Part shown: piece after piece, positions 37,315 to 48,976 of the stretch
Layout of the letters: each line of letters opens with the position of its first letter
Position numbering within the stretch: position 1 is the stretch's first letter
Origin: Competibacter_A sp037045685
Lineage (GTDB): Bacteria; Pseudomonadota; Gammaproteobacteria; Competibacterales; Competibacteraceae
Assembly (NCBI GenBank): GCA_037045685.1
Contig: JBAOII010000011.1
Coordinates: 62,001-126,000 of the forward strand
Reading direction: 5' to 3'
Length of the DNA: 64,000 nucleotides
Position numbers and translations under genes: made by a program
The notes under the pieces: model-generated
Seen by the model: only the letters and a program-made list of their open reading frames with translations
What the model was told of the DNA's origin: nothing
Database searches by the model: none

Positions 37315-39617
37315 GTGTTTTCGATGACTGGCAGAATATTCCGATGGTTCGCTCTGTTGCTGCTCGGGTTGACGGTGGTGAGTTGCGGCGGCGGCGGCGG
37401 TGGTGGCGGCTTCGGCGGCACCGATACCCTGAAAGTCAGCATCACCGCCGACAAAACGACGTTGCAATCGAATTTCGCGAACGCGGGACCCAATCCTTCG
37501 GGGCCCTACACCAACACCATCACGGTGCAAATCAAGAAGAACGACCGGATTTTCCCGGCGCCGAGCGTGACGATCGATGTGGTCTCCGGCTTGGACAAGG
37601 GCGCGTTGTTTTATTTGGATGGCGATCCGGAGCACGAGGAATGTTTGGCGGTGGCTCCGCAGACCTGCCCGCCGGTCGCGCCGACGCCCTCTAGCTTTTC
37701 GGCGCTTAGCGTTTGAAGATACCAGCGGAACCGTGACGGGACACTTTCACTGCCAGCAGCACGCCCGGCACCGTGGTGCTTCGGGCGTGCTGCCCAAGAC
37801 CCGGATACCAGCGAGACCATCGTCGCCGACTTGACGATCACGGTGGGACCGGGGGTGAGTACCGGCCAACCGGCGCTGATCAATTTCCTGATTATTCCCT
37901 CGCCGCTGTACATCACCGGCCAAGGCCGAGAAGACGTGAAGCGGTTCCAGGTCGCCGGTGTTGGACGACGCCGGGCCAACCCGTTCCCAATCCGAGCCGG
38001 GAACAACCTGCAATTGCAGTTGTTGCCGAGCCGGCCCAACGGCGGCGAAAAGCTGGTGGCGATTACCGCCTCGGGCAGCACTCAGGAAGGAAATATCGTC
38101 AATACCCGAACCATCAACGGTATCGCCGAGGTCGCGCTGCACAGCGGCGACAAGCCGGGTACCGTGGCAGATCGCCGCGATCGCGGACCGGGCCGACAAC
38201 AACGTGGACAACGGCATCCAGAGTTCGGTCACCGATGTGGACACTATCCCGATCGGCAGCGGGGAAATTACATCCCTCACCTTCACCGGCCCCTATCCGG
38301 GCGCGGTCTTGGCGCGACGGCGTAACGTGTTGACCGTTGGGCGACGGGCGATTCAGTATCGATCGCCACGGGAGCGGTCTACAGCTCGGGCTCGATCACC
38401 GTGACTGGCGGTGGACGAGTTCGGCAATCCGCCGCCCGCCGGCGAATTTATCACCTTCCGGCTGATGGATGGCCCGATGACCGGCTATCCCGATCAGGGG
38501 CGCGGCGTGTTCACCATCGCGGGCAAGGACGGCAATCCGCGAGGAAGGCGGCAACACCTTCACGACTCCGCCGGGCGGCAGTTCGCTGTCCGGTGCCAGC
38601 ACCAACTGCCAGTTGGTGTTGGAAGGCGGATTCGGTCAAGAGGGTAGCTGGCTGATCAACGGTCAATCCCAACCCCACTTGCTGGCGGTGTTCAACACGT
38701 TCAGGTCGGTCACCGATACCGGGTTCTACAGTGCCCTACACCATCGGCTGCCCGCCTTATACCGGCAATGTCGCCAACAACATCAACGATGTCACGGTAT
38801 CCACCGACGCGGACGGCATCGCTTCGACCGTCATCAACTATCCGCGTCACCCAGTTGGGCCGCTGCTTCAAGCTGTCCGCCGAAGCCAACGGCGGCAGGG
38901 TCGGAGCGGTCATGGGCAAGGAGAAACTGGGCAGCGTGCTGGTTTCGGGCGATGCCGTGCACCAGTTGGTATCTGGGCGTTCCGACGGGCGCGAAGTTGG
39001 TCGTCGTCCCGGCCAGCGATCAGACTCTCCAAGTTCCGGTTGGCCAGTCTGTGACCAAGACTTTGGCGATCCAACTGCTCGATGGGGCCACCTCCCCTCA
39101 GCCGTTGCCCGCCGAGATATTGTCGGTTCAGCAGGTCGTGACCGATCCAGACAAAGATGCGGCCGTCGCGGCGCAAAATGCGTTAGCGAACGCGCAGGCA
39201 GTTCTGAATGCGACCATCGCGAGCAATCCGGCCGGTTGCAGCGCAACTCCTCCGCCGACTACTACGCCGCCTACGGCGGAAGATCCAAGATGCACTGCGT
39301 GGCGAGCCGCTGTAACGACAGCGCAGAGCGCCCTGACCAAGGCCCAAGGTGATTTGGCCACAGCCCAGGCTTGCGATGCCCTGAACGATACGACGGCCAG
39401 CTTCACGCCGGCGCCGCCCGATCCGCTGATCACCGGCGTGGACGGCTTCGCCCGCCTGAACATCACGGTATCGGGTTTATATGCGCAGGCGAGCACCGGG
39501 TGTAAGAACGGCGACGCCAAAGTGCAGTTCATCATCGGTACTGTGGGGCCGGAAATCACCGCGCCGACTCTCACCATTACCGTGTCGCCACAGGGAGCGG
39601 CAACAACGACCCCTTAA
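37315..39617 (+). pseudogene. secreted lipoprotein with Ig-like repeats, broken by about 14 +1 frameshifts
   Basis: A single long gene can be followed through all three frames. It starts at GTG 37315 (GGGGAG eight bases upstream) with a lipobox LLLGLTVVSCGG, then a poly-Gly linker, then beta-rich Ig/invasin-like domains (for example VTDVDTIPIGSGEITSLTF and VDEFGNPPPAGEFITFRL), and ends in an intact frame with an Ala-rich coiled coil and FARLNITVSGLY. Frame changes lie near 37706, 37741, 37790, 37957, 37975, 38000, 38166, 38340, 38347, 38407, 38540, 38728, 38848 and 38955; each is repaired by removing one base. The repaired product would be about 760 residues. Likely a cell-surface protein; the function is unknown. 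Confidence 0.8.
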
Positions 39618-39635
39618 GGATACGGAGCTGCAACC

Positions 39636-39666
39636 AAATCGGCGGGGAAACCCGCCGATTTTTTTG
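39636..39666 (+). terminator. intrinsic terminator after the lipoprotein gene
   Basis: AATCGGCGGG and CCCGCCGATT form a 10-bp stem with a GAAA loop, followed by TTTTT. It begins 19 bases after the stop codon and separates the pil operon transcript from aroK. Confidence 0.93.
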
Positions 39667-39779
39667 GAATGACATCTATTTGCATCCCGGCAGCAGGCAC
39701 GGCAGCGGATTGATCGAAAACGGGATGCCGAGCACTTAGCAATCGCCAACCGTTCGCGCGCCATCCGGTTTCCGCACCC

Positions 39780-40302
39780 ATGCTCCGCACTGTCCCGCGC
39801 ATTTTTCTGGTCGGCCCGATGGGCGCCGGCAAGAGCACCGTCGGCCGTCGGCTGGCGCAGGTGCTGCGGCGGGATTTTCTCGACAGCGATCAGGAAATCG
39901 AACAACGCGCCGGGGCCAGCATTCCGCTGATTTTTGAACTCGAAGGCGAAGCGAGCTTTCGCGCCCGCGAGAAAGCCGTCATCGCCGATCTCACCCAACG
40001 CTTGGATATCGTCCTCGCCACCGGCGGCGGCGCCGTCCTCGACCCCGACAACCGCCGCTGCTCTGGCCGGGCGCGGGGCCGTGATTTACTTGCGCGCTTC
40101 GGTGGACGAGCAATTTCGCCGCACCCAGCTCGACGACAACCGGCCGTTGCTGCAAACCGCCGACCCTCGCCAGCGATTGGCGCAACTGTTCGAGCAACGC
40201 GATCCGCACTACCGCGAAATAGCCGACTGCATCGTGTCCACCGAAGGCCGGCCGCTCAAACAGGTGGTGCGGGACATTCTGCGCTGGCTGGAATGCGATT
40301 GA
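39780..40302 (+). pseudogene. aroK: shikimate kinase, interrupted by a +1 frameshift
   Basis: Phosphorylates shikimate in the aromatic amino acid pathway. The first frame carries the P-loop GPMGAGKSTVGRRLA, FLDSDQEIEQRAGASIPLIFELEGEASFR and ATGGGAVLDPDNRR. The remainder (ALAGRGAVIYLRASVDEQFRRTQ to RDILRWLECD) is in the next frame. Dropping one base at about 40059-40062 restores a normal 173-residue enzyme. aroK is usually essential for growth without aromatic compounds, so the shift is probably a sequence error. Confidence 0.9.
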
Positions 40303-40330
40303 CCTCGAACCCGTCACCGGAAAGCTCTTT

Positions 40331-41426
40331 ATGAAAACGCTCCACGTCGAACTCGGTGATCGCCGCTATCCGATCCACATCGGCCCCAAATTGCTGGATC
40401 GGTCAGACCTGCTGCGAGAACATCTGTCCGGTCGCCAAGTGCTGGTGGTCAGCAACACCACCGTCGCGCCGCTGTATCTCGACCGGGTTCGCGCCGCCTT
40501 GGCCGGGTTGCGCCACGAGGCGGTCATCCTCCCCGACGGCGAGCAACACAAAACGCTGGAGGTTCTGAACGAGGTCTTCACCGCTTTGCTGGAACATCGC
40601 TTCGACCGCGACTGCACGCTCGTCGCTCTCGGTGGCGGCGTGATCGGCGACATGGCCGGTTTCGCCGCAGCCTGCTATCAGCGCGGCGTGCACTTCATCC
40701 AGATTCCCACCACGCTGCTGGCGCAGGTCGATTCCTCGGTCGGCGGCAAGACCGCCGTCAACCATCCCCTCGGCAAAAACATGATCGGCGCGTTTTATCA
40801 GCCGCGCTGCGTGCTGGCCGACACGGATACGCTGAACACGCTCCCCGACCGCGAACTCGGCGCCGGGCTGGCCGAAGTCATCAAATACGGGCTGATTCGC
40901 GATTTGCCGTTTCTGGAGTGGCTGGAGCACAACATCGAGCGGTTGCTCGCCCGCGATGCCGCCGCGTTGACCGAAGCCATCGAGCGTTCCTGCCGCAACA
41001 AGGCCGATATCGTCGCGCGGGACGAACGAGAAACCGGCGAGCGCGCCTTGCTCAATCTCGGCCACACCTTCGGCCACGCCATCGAAACCGGCATGGGTTA
41101 CGGCGCGTGGCTGCACGGCGAGGCGGTGGCGGCAGGGATGTGCTTGGCGGCCGATCTGTCGGCGCGACTGGGTTGGTTGCGCGGAGAGCAGGTGGAGCGG
41201 GTCCGGGCCTTGCTCGACCCGCGCCCGCTTGCCGCTGAACCCGCCCGAGGCGCTGTCCGCCGACGATTTCCTGCGGCTGATGGCGGTGGACAAAAAAGTC
41301 AAGGAGGGCCGGCTGCGCTTGATCCTGCTGCGCGATCTGGGCCACGGCGTGATCGCCGAGACCGTCGATCCGCGCTTGCTGCGGGACACGCTGGAAGCAA
41401 GCCGGCTATCGGGGAGGGCGGATTAG
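40331..41426 (+). pseudogene. aroB: 3-dehydroquinate synthase, interrupted by a +1 frameshift near the C-terminus
   Basis: Converts DAHP to 3-dehydroquinate, second step of the shikimate pathway. Residues 1-297 are in one frame and show the NAD-binding DGEQHKTLE, GGGVIGDMAGFAAACYQRG, QVDSSVGGKTAVNHPLGKNMIGAFYQP and the metal ligand region GHTFGHAIE. The last 65 residues, including VDKKVKEGRLRLILL, are in the next frame. Removing one C from CCC at 41217-41219 restores a 364-residue protein of normal length. It follows aroK by 28 bp, the standard order. Confidence 0.9.
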
Positions 41427-41474
41427 CGGGGCGCCATCCGCCGGACGGAACCAGATCGGGATCGGAAAACGCGA

Positions 41475-42074
41475 CTACTTGGGCGCTCTCGCTTTTTCCA
41501 GCTCGGAATAGGTCGTCGGATGATGCTCCCGATCAATGTCCAAACCCAGTTGCAAGCCGATCTGCGACAAGGAGAAAATGCCGCGCACCGCCGGCTGGCC
41601 GGTCCGGGGATCGGCGTCCAGCACCATCGCGTGCTGGCGGTTGACGTGGCGCAGCGTGGCGATGATGTCGCCCACTCGCGCTCGCGAAACGTCCTCCATC
41701 AACAGCACCTCCAGCTTGGGCTTGAGGGTCATGATGTCGGCGACCAGCAAATCTTCCCAAGCGCCGCCCGCCTTGGCCAAGATGCGGTTCGGTTTGTCCC
41801 CTTCGATGTCGCGGCTGGTCAGCAGCCCGACGATCTGCCCGTCGGCATCGCGTACCAGCAACATGCGGACGCCGCGCTTGACCATGGTTTCCAGCGCCTT
41901 GGCGATGGGAGTATCCAGTTCCGTCGTGTAAGCCGTGACCTGGCTCAGGTCGGTCATGACGTTGACGGCGGGATCGTCCTCGGTGACATGCTCCGGCAAC
42001 TGTTGCCTCGGGCGAAAATAGCCGGCGCCGTTTTCGATGTGGTGGAACGGGAGCAGTTGGTACGTTTGAGGCAT
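41475..42074 (-). CDS. CBS-domain-pair protein
   Basis: A cytoplasmic protein of 199 residues with two CBS motifs: one around VMTDLSQVTAYTTELDTPIAKALETMVKRGVRMLLVRD-like sequence with GLLTSRDIEGD, the other around VADIMTLKPKLEVLLMEDVSRARVGDIIATL ending HAMVLD. CBS pairs bind adenine nucleotides and act as energy sensors, but no partner domain is attached. It faces aroB (convergent, 48 bp) and lies downstream of the Nudix gene on the minus strand. The ligand and partner are unknown. Confidence 0.87.
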   Translation of the reverse strand: MPQTYQLLPFHHIENGAGYFRPRQQLPEHVTEDDPAVNVMTDLSQVTAYTTELDTPIAKALETMVKRGVRMLLVRDADGQIVGLLTSRDIEGDKPNRILAKAGGAWEDLLVADIMTLKPKLEVLLMEDVSRARVGDIIATLRHVNRQHAMVLDADPRTGQPAVRGIFSLSQIGLQLGLDIDREHHPTTYSELEKARAPK

Positions 42075-42166
42075 CGGGGGACCTCCAAGCTGATGGGCGG
42101 GTTAGGGGAGGCTCGCTTGGAGCCGGGAAATGCCGCCGCGTCGGGTCGGCGATTGAGGCGTTGGTG

Positions 42167-42619
42167 TCAGCGCCGCCGGGCGAGCCGGGCCATGATGTCG
42201 TCGGTCCACTCCAGAATCGCTCGCACTCGCGGGGTCAGCAGGGTCCAGGCTTCGGCGTGGTCGACCCAGCGAAATTCGCTGTGCTCCGGCCGGCCGAGTT
42301 CCGGGTTGGTGGGCAGCCGAACTTCGGTCGTGGCGGTTTCGGCGATGTAATAGCGCGCCACCTTGCGGCCCTGATTATAGGGGTAAGTTTCCCGGTAGAC
42401 ATCGCCCCAGCGAAAGCGGAGCCCGGTCAGGGTGGTTTCCTCTTCCACCTCGCGGACGGCCGCTTGCAGGGGCGATTCGTCCGCTTCCACCACGCCCTTG
42501 GGGAAATCCCAATAATTGTAGGCTCGCAGCAACAGATAATCGTAGTGGTCGCGGTTCCAGTGGACCACCACGACGCCGGATGACAGGATACGGTTGTTGG
42601 CCGGCCGGGGGTTCGCCAT
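42167..42619 (-). CDS. Nudix hydrolase (Ap4A hydrolase / MutT-like)
   Basis: A 150-residue Nudix protein. The Nudix box GVVEADESPLQAAVREVEEETTL matches GX5EX7REUXEEXGU with one extra feature, T in place of the terminal G. The N-terminal ILSSGVVVVHW and YNYWDFPKG are typical of the diadenosine tetraphosphate hydrolase/bis-nucleotide group. The ATG at 42619 has GGAG eight bases upstream. It starts 19 bp after the hemE stop and is probably co-transcribed with it. Confidence 0.87.
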   Translation of the reverse strand: MANPRPANNRILSSGVVVVHWNRDHYDYLLLRAYNYWDFPKGVVEADESPLQAAVREVEEETTLTGLRFRWGDVYRETYPYNQGRKVARYYIAETATTEVRLPTNPELGRPEHSEFRWVDHAEAWTLLTPRVRAILEWTDDIMARLARRR

Positions 42620-42638
42620 GGGCATCACTCCGCGCCGC

Positions 42639-43715
42639 TCATGTGGCCGCTCCGACGTGATACGGCGCGCTCGATTCGTGCACGGCTTCGACCAACACCC
42701 GAACATGCTCGGGATCGGCCCAGGGCTGAATGCCGTGACCGAGATTGAAAACATGGCCTGATCCGGGGCCGAAATCGGCCAGCGTTTGAGCGACGAGCGC
42801 GCGGATGCGCTCGGGCGCGGCGGCCAGCGCGGCGGGGTCGAGATTGCCTTGTAGCGCCACCCGCGATCCCACCCGGCGGCGGGCCTCGCCCAAATCTGCG
42901 GTCCAGTCCACGCCCGCCGCGTCGCAGCCGGTCGCGGCGATCTCCTCCAGCCAAGCGCCGCCCCCTTTGGTGAACAGAATGACCGGTATCCGTTGGCCGC
43001 CAAACTCGCGGGTCAGGCCGGCGACGATCTGGGCCATGTAGGCCAGCGAGAATTCTCGGTAGGCGGGCGACGAAAGGATGCCGCCCCAGGTATCGAACAC
43101 CATCAGAGCCTGCGCGCCGGCCGCCGCCTGCGCGTTCAGATACGCCGTTACCGCTCGGGCGGTCACGTCCAGCAGTCGATGCAACTGCTCCGGCCGATCG
43201 TAAAGCAAGCCCTTGACGCGGGCGAAATCCTTGCTGGAACCCCCCTCGACCATGTAGGTCGCCAAGGTCCAAGGACTGCCGGAGAAGCCGATCAAGGGAA
43301 CGCGACCGGCCAGTTCCCGGCGGATCAGCCGGACCGCATCCATCACGTAGCGCAATTCGATCTCGGGATCGGGCGCGCTCAACCGGGCGATATCGGCCGC
43401 CGAACGCACCGGCCGGGCGAAAACCGGTCCCTCGCCTTCGCTGAACGACAAGCCCAGACCCATCGCGTCGGGGATGGTCAGGATGTCGGAAAACAGGATG
43501 GCCGCATCGAGCGGAAACCGCTCCAGCGGCTGCAAAGTGACCTCGCAGGCCAGTTCCGGGGTCTGGCACAACGCCAGGAAACTGCCGGCGCGGGCGCGGG
43601 CGGCGCGGTATTCCGGCAGGTAGCGGCCGGCTTGGCGCATCAGCCAGACCGGGGTGACATCGACCGGTTGCCGCAACAGCGCTCGCAGCAAGCGGTCATT
43701 CCTCAATGCGGTCAT
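42639..43715 (-). CDS. hemE: uroporphyrinogen decarboxylase
   Basis: Decarboxylates uroporphyrinogen III to coproporphyrinogen III in heme synthesis. The 358-residue protein has the N-terminal substrate motif PVWLMRQAGRYLPEYR, the catalytic Asp in AAILFSDILTIPDAMGL, GFSGSPWTLATYMVEGG, and the terminal GHVFNLGHGIQPWADPEHVRVLVEAVH. Length matches E. coli HemE (354). On the minus strand it follows a gltD remnant; gltB-gltD-hemE is the ancestral order in several gammaproteobacteria. Confidence 0.97.
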   Translation of the reverse strand: MTALRNDRLLRALLRQPVDVTPVWLMRQAGRYLPEYRAARARAGSFLALCQTPELACEVTLQPLERFPLDAAILFSDILTIPDAMGLGLSFSEGEGPVFARPVRSAADIARLSAPDPEIELRYVMDAVRLIRRELAGRVPLIGFSGSPWTLATYMVEGGSSKDFARVKGLLYDRPEQLHRLLDVTARAVTAYLNAQAAAGAQALMVFDTWGGILSSPAYREFSLAYMAQIVAGLTREFGGQRIPVILFTKGGGAWLEEIAATGCDAAGVDWTADLGEARRRVGSRVALQGNLDPAALAAAPERIRALVAQTLADFGPGSGHVFNLGHGIQPWADPEHVRVLVEAVHESSAPYHVGAAT

Positions 43716-43738
43716 GCGGATCTCCTCATTCCGTGGCG

Positions 43739-44107
43739 TCAGACATCCAAAAAGTCCAAAATTCCTGCCTCCGCTTCCCGCCCCTCGAAAATCGCGGTGA
43801 CCGCCCGATCGGAGCCCCGCACCCTATCGCCGCCGGCGAATACCTTGGGATTACCCGGATTGCAGTCCATCGCGGTATCGCTGCCGCCCAGCACCACCAC
43901 GCGCCGTCCCTTCATATCGATAAACTCATTTGGGTTTCGTTCCAGTCCCAGCAACCGGTTTGCGTTGGAGGTCAGGTAGGGCAGGGCGTCGTGAACGCCG
44001 GCCAAGTTCTCGCCGGGAAATCCGCCCTTCATGTAAGTGTAGGCGCCCCTGCCGAGGAATGCCGCATCGTATTTGTCCGGCAGCCGTTCAAGGGCTGGGG
44101 TCAGCCA
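43739..44107 (-). pseudogene. gltD: gltD remnant (glutamate synthase small subunit) with internal deletion
   Basis: Only about 122 codons remain of a gene that normally encodes about 470 residues. The left part reads DKYDAAFLGRGAYTYMKGGFPGENL and then EFIDMKGRRVVVLGGSDTAMDC, which belongs to the NADPH-binding region. It jumps directly to NPKVFAGGDRVRGSDRAVTAI and EGILDFLDV-like C-terminal sequence. About 160 codons are missing in frame at the AMDC-NPGNP junction and the N-terminal third is gone. No gltB is present. The stop lies 23 bp before the hemE start. Confidence 0.85.
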
Positions 44108-44578
44108 GAAATCTCCAAAATTGAATAGAGCGAGGGTCTGACGATTTGGATCAAACGATCTGGAGCGGACTCGCGGAAGCGAATCGTCGGAACATTCCTT
44201 GCAATGTCATCGGCCACGGTGGCCGAGTATACCGCCAGACCTGAGCGCCGGGCAAACCGGCCGGTTAATTACCTTTTGAATTAAAATGGTTTTTCACTGG
44301 AGAAATCGATTTTGCCCGGCAAAATATCCGATGGATCGCCAGAGGATTGACGCGGACATTCAACGGATGTCCGAGGTTTCGGGATTTGAGTTATAATAAT
44401 ATAAGTGTAATAATATTGATACTTACTTCGGTTGGTGTATGCTGATCGCCGATGGTGCAACATGGTTTTTCGGAGACAGTATACCGTTGATTCATATTAG
44501 TTAATCCGCCATTCCGACATGGCGTGTCGGCGGTTTTCAGGATTGCCTGACCTTTGATAGCCGGACTCTTTCCTGTCA
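44108..44578. other. 471-bp AT-richer intergenic region upstream of the EAL-HDOD gene
   Basis: No gene is seen. The base composition falls sharply in 44270-44480 compared with the flanks. A promoter candidate is at 44416-44443. The inverted sequence CCGACA-tggcg-TGTCGG at about 44514-44530, followed by CGGTTTT, forms a small hairpin in the leader. Confidence 0.5.
44416..44443 (+). promoter_or_regulatory. sigma-70 promoter candidate for the EAL-HDOD gene
   Basis: TTGATA, a 16-bp spacer, then TATGCT. It is in an AT-rich patch and would give a leader of about 130 nt before ATG 44579. Confidence 0.55.
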
Positions 44579-45901
44579 ATGGCATCATCTCCAATCCGCG
44601 TCGCGGATCGGACCATGTCGAGGAAATCTGCGGTGACGACTGAAAATTCTAGTAGAACCCATAACTCTGTCCTGCTCGGGAGACAACCCATTCTGGACCG
44701 GGAACAGCGCATCATCGCCTATGAGTTGCTGTTCAGGAGCGCCGGCGGCGGCAACGCCGCCATCATCGAAGACAATTTTATGGCGACCGCCGAGGTGGTC
44801 GTCCGGGCCTTTGTCGAATTGGGACTGGCCAACGTGTTGGGCGGTTCCCAGGGTTTCATCAATGCGGACGAGTGGTTTCTGAACAGCGATCTGGTCGAGC
44901 TGTTGCCGAAAGACCGGGTCGTGTTGGAAATATTGGAGACGGTCGAGTTTACGCCCTCGATCGTGACCCGGCTCCGCGAACTCAGAGAGAAAGGCTTGCG
45001 GCTGGCGCTGGATGACTTCAGTTCCATTCGAGCCGATCAGATGCCGGTCATGGATTTGGTCGATGTGGTGAAGGTCGATTTGCTCGCGCTGGATGCCGGC
45101 GAGCTTCCTGGCGTCCTGGAGCACCTGAAACGCTGGCCGGTGAAATTGCTGGCCGAGAAAATCGATGATCGCGATCAATTCGAGCATTGTCGCGAGCTGG
45201 GGTTCGGCTTGTTTCAAGGCTACTATTTCGCCAAGCCGACGATTTTGGTCGGGCAGCGGGTGGACCCTGCCCGCACCGGCGTGCTCCGCTTGATCAATCT
45301 GGTGGTCGGCGATGTGGAGGTGGGCCAACTGGAGCAGGAATTCAAGCGCTATCCGAATCTGACCTACAATCTGTTGCGGCTGGTCAACTCGGTGGCGTTT
45401 GGCTTGCCCACCAAGATTGATTCCCTGCGGCATGCGATCGCGATCCTGGGCAGACGGCAATTGCAGCGCTGGTTGCAGTTGCTGCTGTTCACCCAACGCG
45501 CCGATGGCGCCCCGTCGGGCCAACCGTTGCTGGCCCTGGCGGCATCTCGCGGCAAGCTCATGGAATTGATGATGGACCGCATCGCTCCCGGAAATCGCGG
45601 ACAGGCCGATCAAGCCTTCATGGTGGGGGTGCTCTCGCTGCTGGACGCCTTGTTCGGGGTGCCGCTGCCGGATTTGCTCGTGGAGTTGAACCTGACCGAT
45701 ACCGTGCGCGCCGCCTTGTTGCGCGGCGAGGGTCCGCTGGGGCAATTGCTCGACATCGTCCGGGCCTGCGAACAGAATCGGTTTGCCGATCTCGACGCCG
45801 GCTTGTCGGCGTTGCCGCATCTGTCGCTTTCCGATTTCAATCAAGCTCAAATGCAGGCCCTTGGCTGGGCCAACGAACTGTCGGTTTCCACCGGGGGATA
45901 A
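44579..45901 (+). CDS. EAL-HDOD (YuxH-type) signalling protein
   Basis: A 440-residue protein with an N-terminal EAL-like domain (residues about 28-235) and a C-terminal HDOD domain (about 235-430). The EAL signature is replaced by YELLFR, but FINADEWF, EILETVEF, LALDDFSS, VVKVDLL and LGFGLFQGYYFAKP keep the fold. Such domains usually bind or ignore c-di-GMP without cleaving it. The HDOD part contains YPNLTYNLLRLVNSVAFGLPTKIDSLRHAIAILGRR-like helices. The start is either ATG 44579 or ATG 44615. It precedes a CheZ-like partner gene by six bases. Confidence 0.9.
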   Translation: MASSPIRVADRTMSRKSAVTTENSSRTHNSVLLGRQPILDREQRIIAYELLFRSAGGGNAAIIEDNFMATAEVVVRAFVELGLANVLGGSQGFINADEWFLNSDLVELLPKDRVVLEILETVEFTPSIVTRLRELREKGLRLALDDFSSIRADQMPVMDLVDVVKVDLLALDAGELPGVLEHLKRWPVKLLAEKIDDRDQFEHCRELGFGLFQGYYFAKPTILVGQRVDPARTGVLRLINLVVGDVEVGQLEQEFKRYPNLTYNLLRLVNSVAFGLPTKIDSLRHAIAILGRRQLQRWLQLLLFTQRADGAPSGQPLLALAASRGKLMELMMDRIAPGNRGQADQAFMVGVLSLLDALFGVPLPDLLVELNLTDTVRAALLRGEGPLGQLLDIVRACEQNRFADLDAGLSALPHLSLSDFNQAQMQALGWANELSVSTGG

Positions 45902-45906
45902 TCATC

Positions 45907-46506
45907 ATGTCAGAGAATGGCTTATCTGGTTCGACCGCGCGCAACCCCGATCTCGACTGGAGCCAAATCCGGGAGACCATCCTCATGATCGCGCTATCGG
46001 TCGCGCAAATCGAAATGTCGATGCGCGATAGCGATGGATCGGTGGAGGTGTTGAGCAACTCCTTCACCTCGATGATCGGGCAAGTCAAGATGATCGAAAG
46101 AACCGCCGCCGCCCTGCCGGAGATAGCGGAAATCGCGCAGGCCAAGGCGGCGATTACCGAGAGCTGCATGACGGTTGGCGACATGATGCGTTCCGCCGTC
46201 ATGGCTTTTCAGTTTTACGACAAGCTGACTCAGCGCTTGGGCCACGTCAACGGCAGCATGGGCGCCTTGGCCGATCTGATCGCCGATCAGCGGCGGTTAT
46301 ACAATCCGTACGAATGGATGGGCATGCAGGAGAAGATCAAAGCCCGCTACACCATGGAAGAGGAACGGCTGATGTTCGAGGCGATCATGCGGGGCAAGAC
46401 CGTCAAGCAGGCACTGGCGATCTATATCCAGGCGATGGAGGAGAAAAAGAATAAAGCCAGCGGTGCCGCCGCCGGTGGAGACGAGGAAGAGATCGAGCTG
46501 TTTTAA
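45907..46506 (+). CDS. hypothetical helical protein, CheZ-like in part
   Basis: A 199-residue all-helical acidic protein with no clear named domain. The segment MMRSAVMAFQFYDKLTQRLGHVNGSMGALADL recalls the helical-hairpin FQDxTGQ segment of CheZ-type phosphatases. The C-terminal end (GDEEEIELF) is a short acidic tail similar in type to the CheY-binding peptide of CheZ (acidic with aromatic end). It is coupled to the EAL-HDOD gene (five bases between stop and ATG). A role as a response-regulator phosphatase or adaptor is an inference only. Confidence 0.72.
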   Translation: MSENGLSGSTARNPDLDWSQIRETILMIALSVAQIEMSMRDSDGSVEVLSNSFTSMIGQVKMIERTAAALPEIAEIAQAKAAITESCMTVGDMMRSAVMAFQFYDKLTQRLGHVNGSMGALADLIADQRRLYNPYEWMGMQEKIKARYTMEEERLMFEAIMRGKTVKQALAIYIQAMEEKKNKASGAAAGGDEEEIELF

Positions 46507-46532
46507 GGCGCATTTGTCGGGCTCCGCACCGG

Positions 46533-46593
46533 CCGAGCGATCGAATGATCGCTCGGTGTAGCCCCCTCGCCCGGTCGTGGGCGAGGGGGCTAC
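46533..46593. terminator. two adjacent perfect hairpins between convergent genes
   Basis: First: CCGAGCGATC-gaat-GATCGCTCGG at 46533-46556 (10 bp, no mismatch). Second: GTAGCCCCCTCGCCC-ggtcgt-GGGCGAGGGGGCTAC at 46558-46593 (15 bp, no mismatch). They sit between the stops of the CheZ-like gene and maeB, so are probably bidirectional transcription stops, although neither has a T-run. Confidence 0.7.
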
Positions 46594-46597
46594 ACGC

Positions 46598-48880
<2,283 letters not shown>

Positions 48881-48976
48881 GGTTTGGAGGCTCTCGGTGG
48901 TGGTTGTGGCGGAGATTGCGCCAGCGTGGTCGAAGAGAGCTAAGATTAACGGAAAGCTTCGGCGGGAGTGAAACTG

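Noticed and set aside
44108..44200. Open frame extending the gltD remnant upstream
   Set aside because: The frame stays open for about 30 codons, but the sequence there no longer resembles GltD, so the remnant is ended at 44107.
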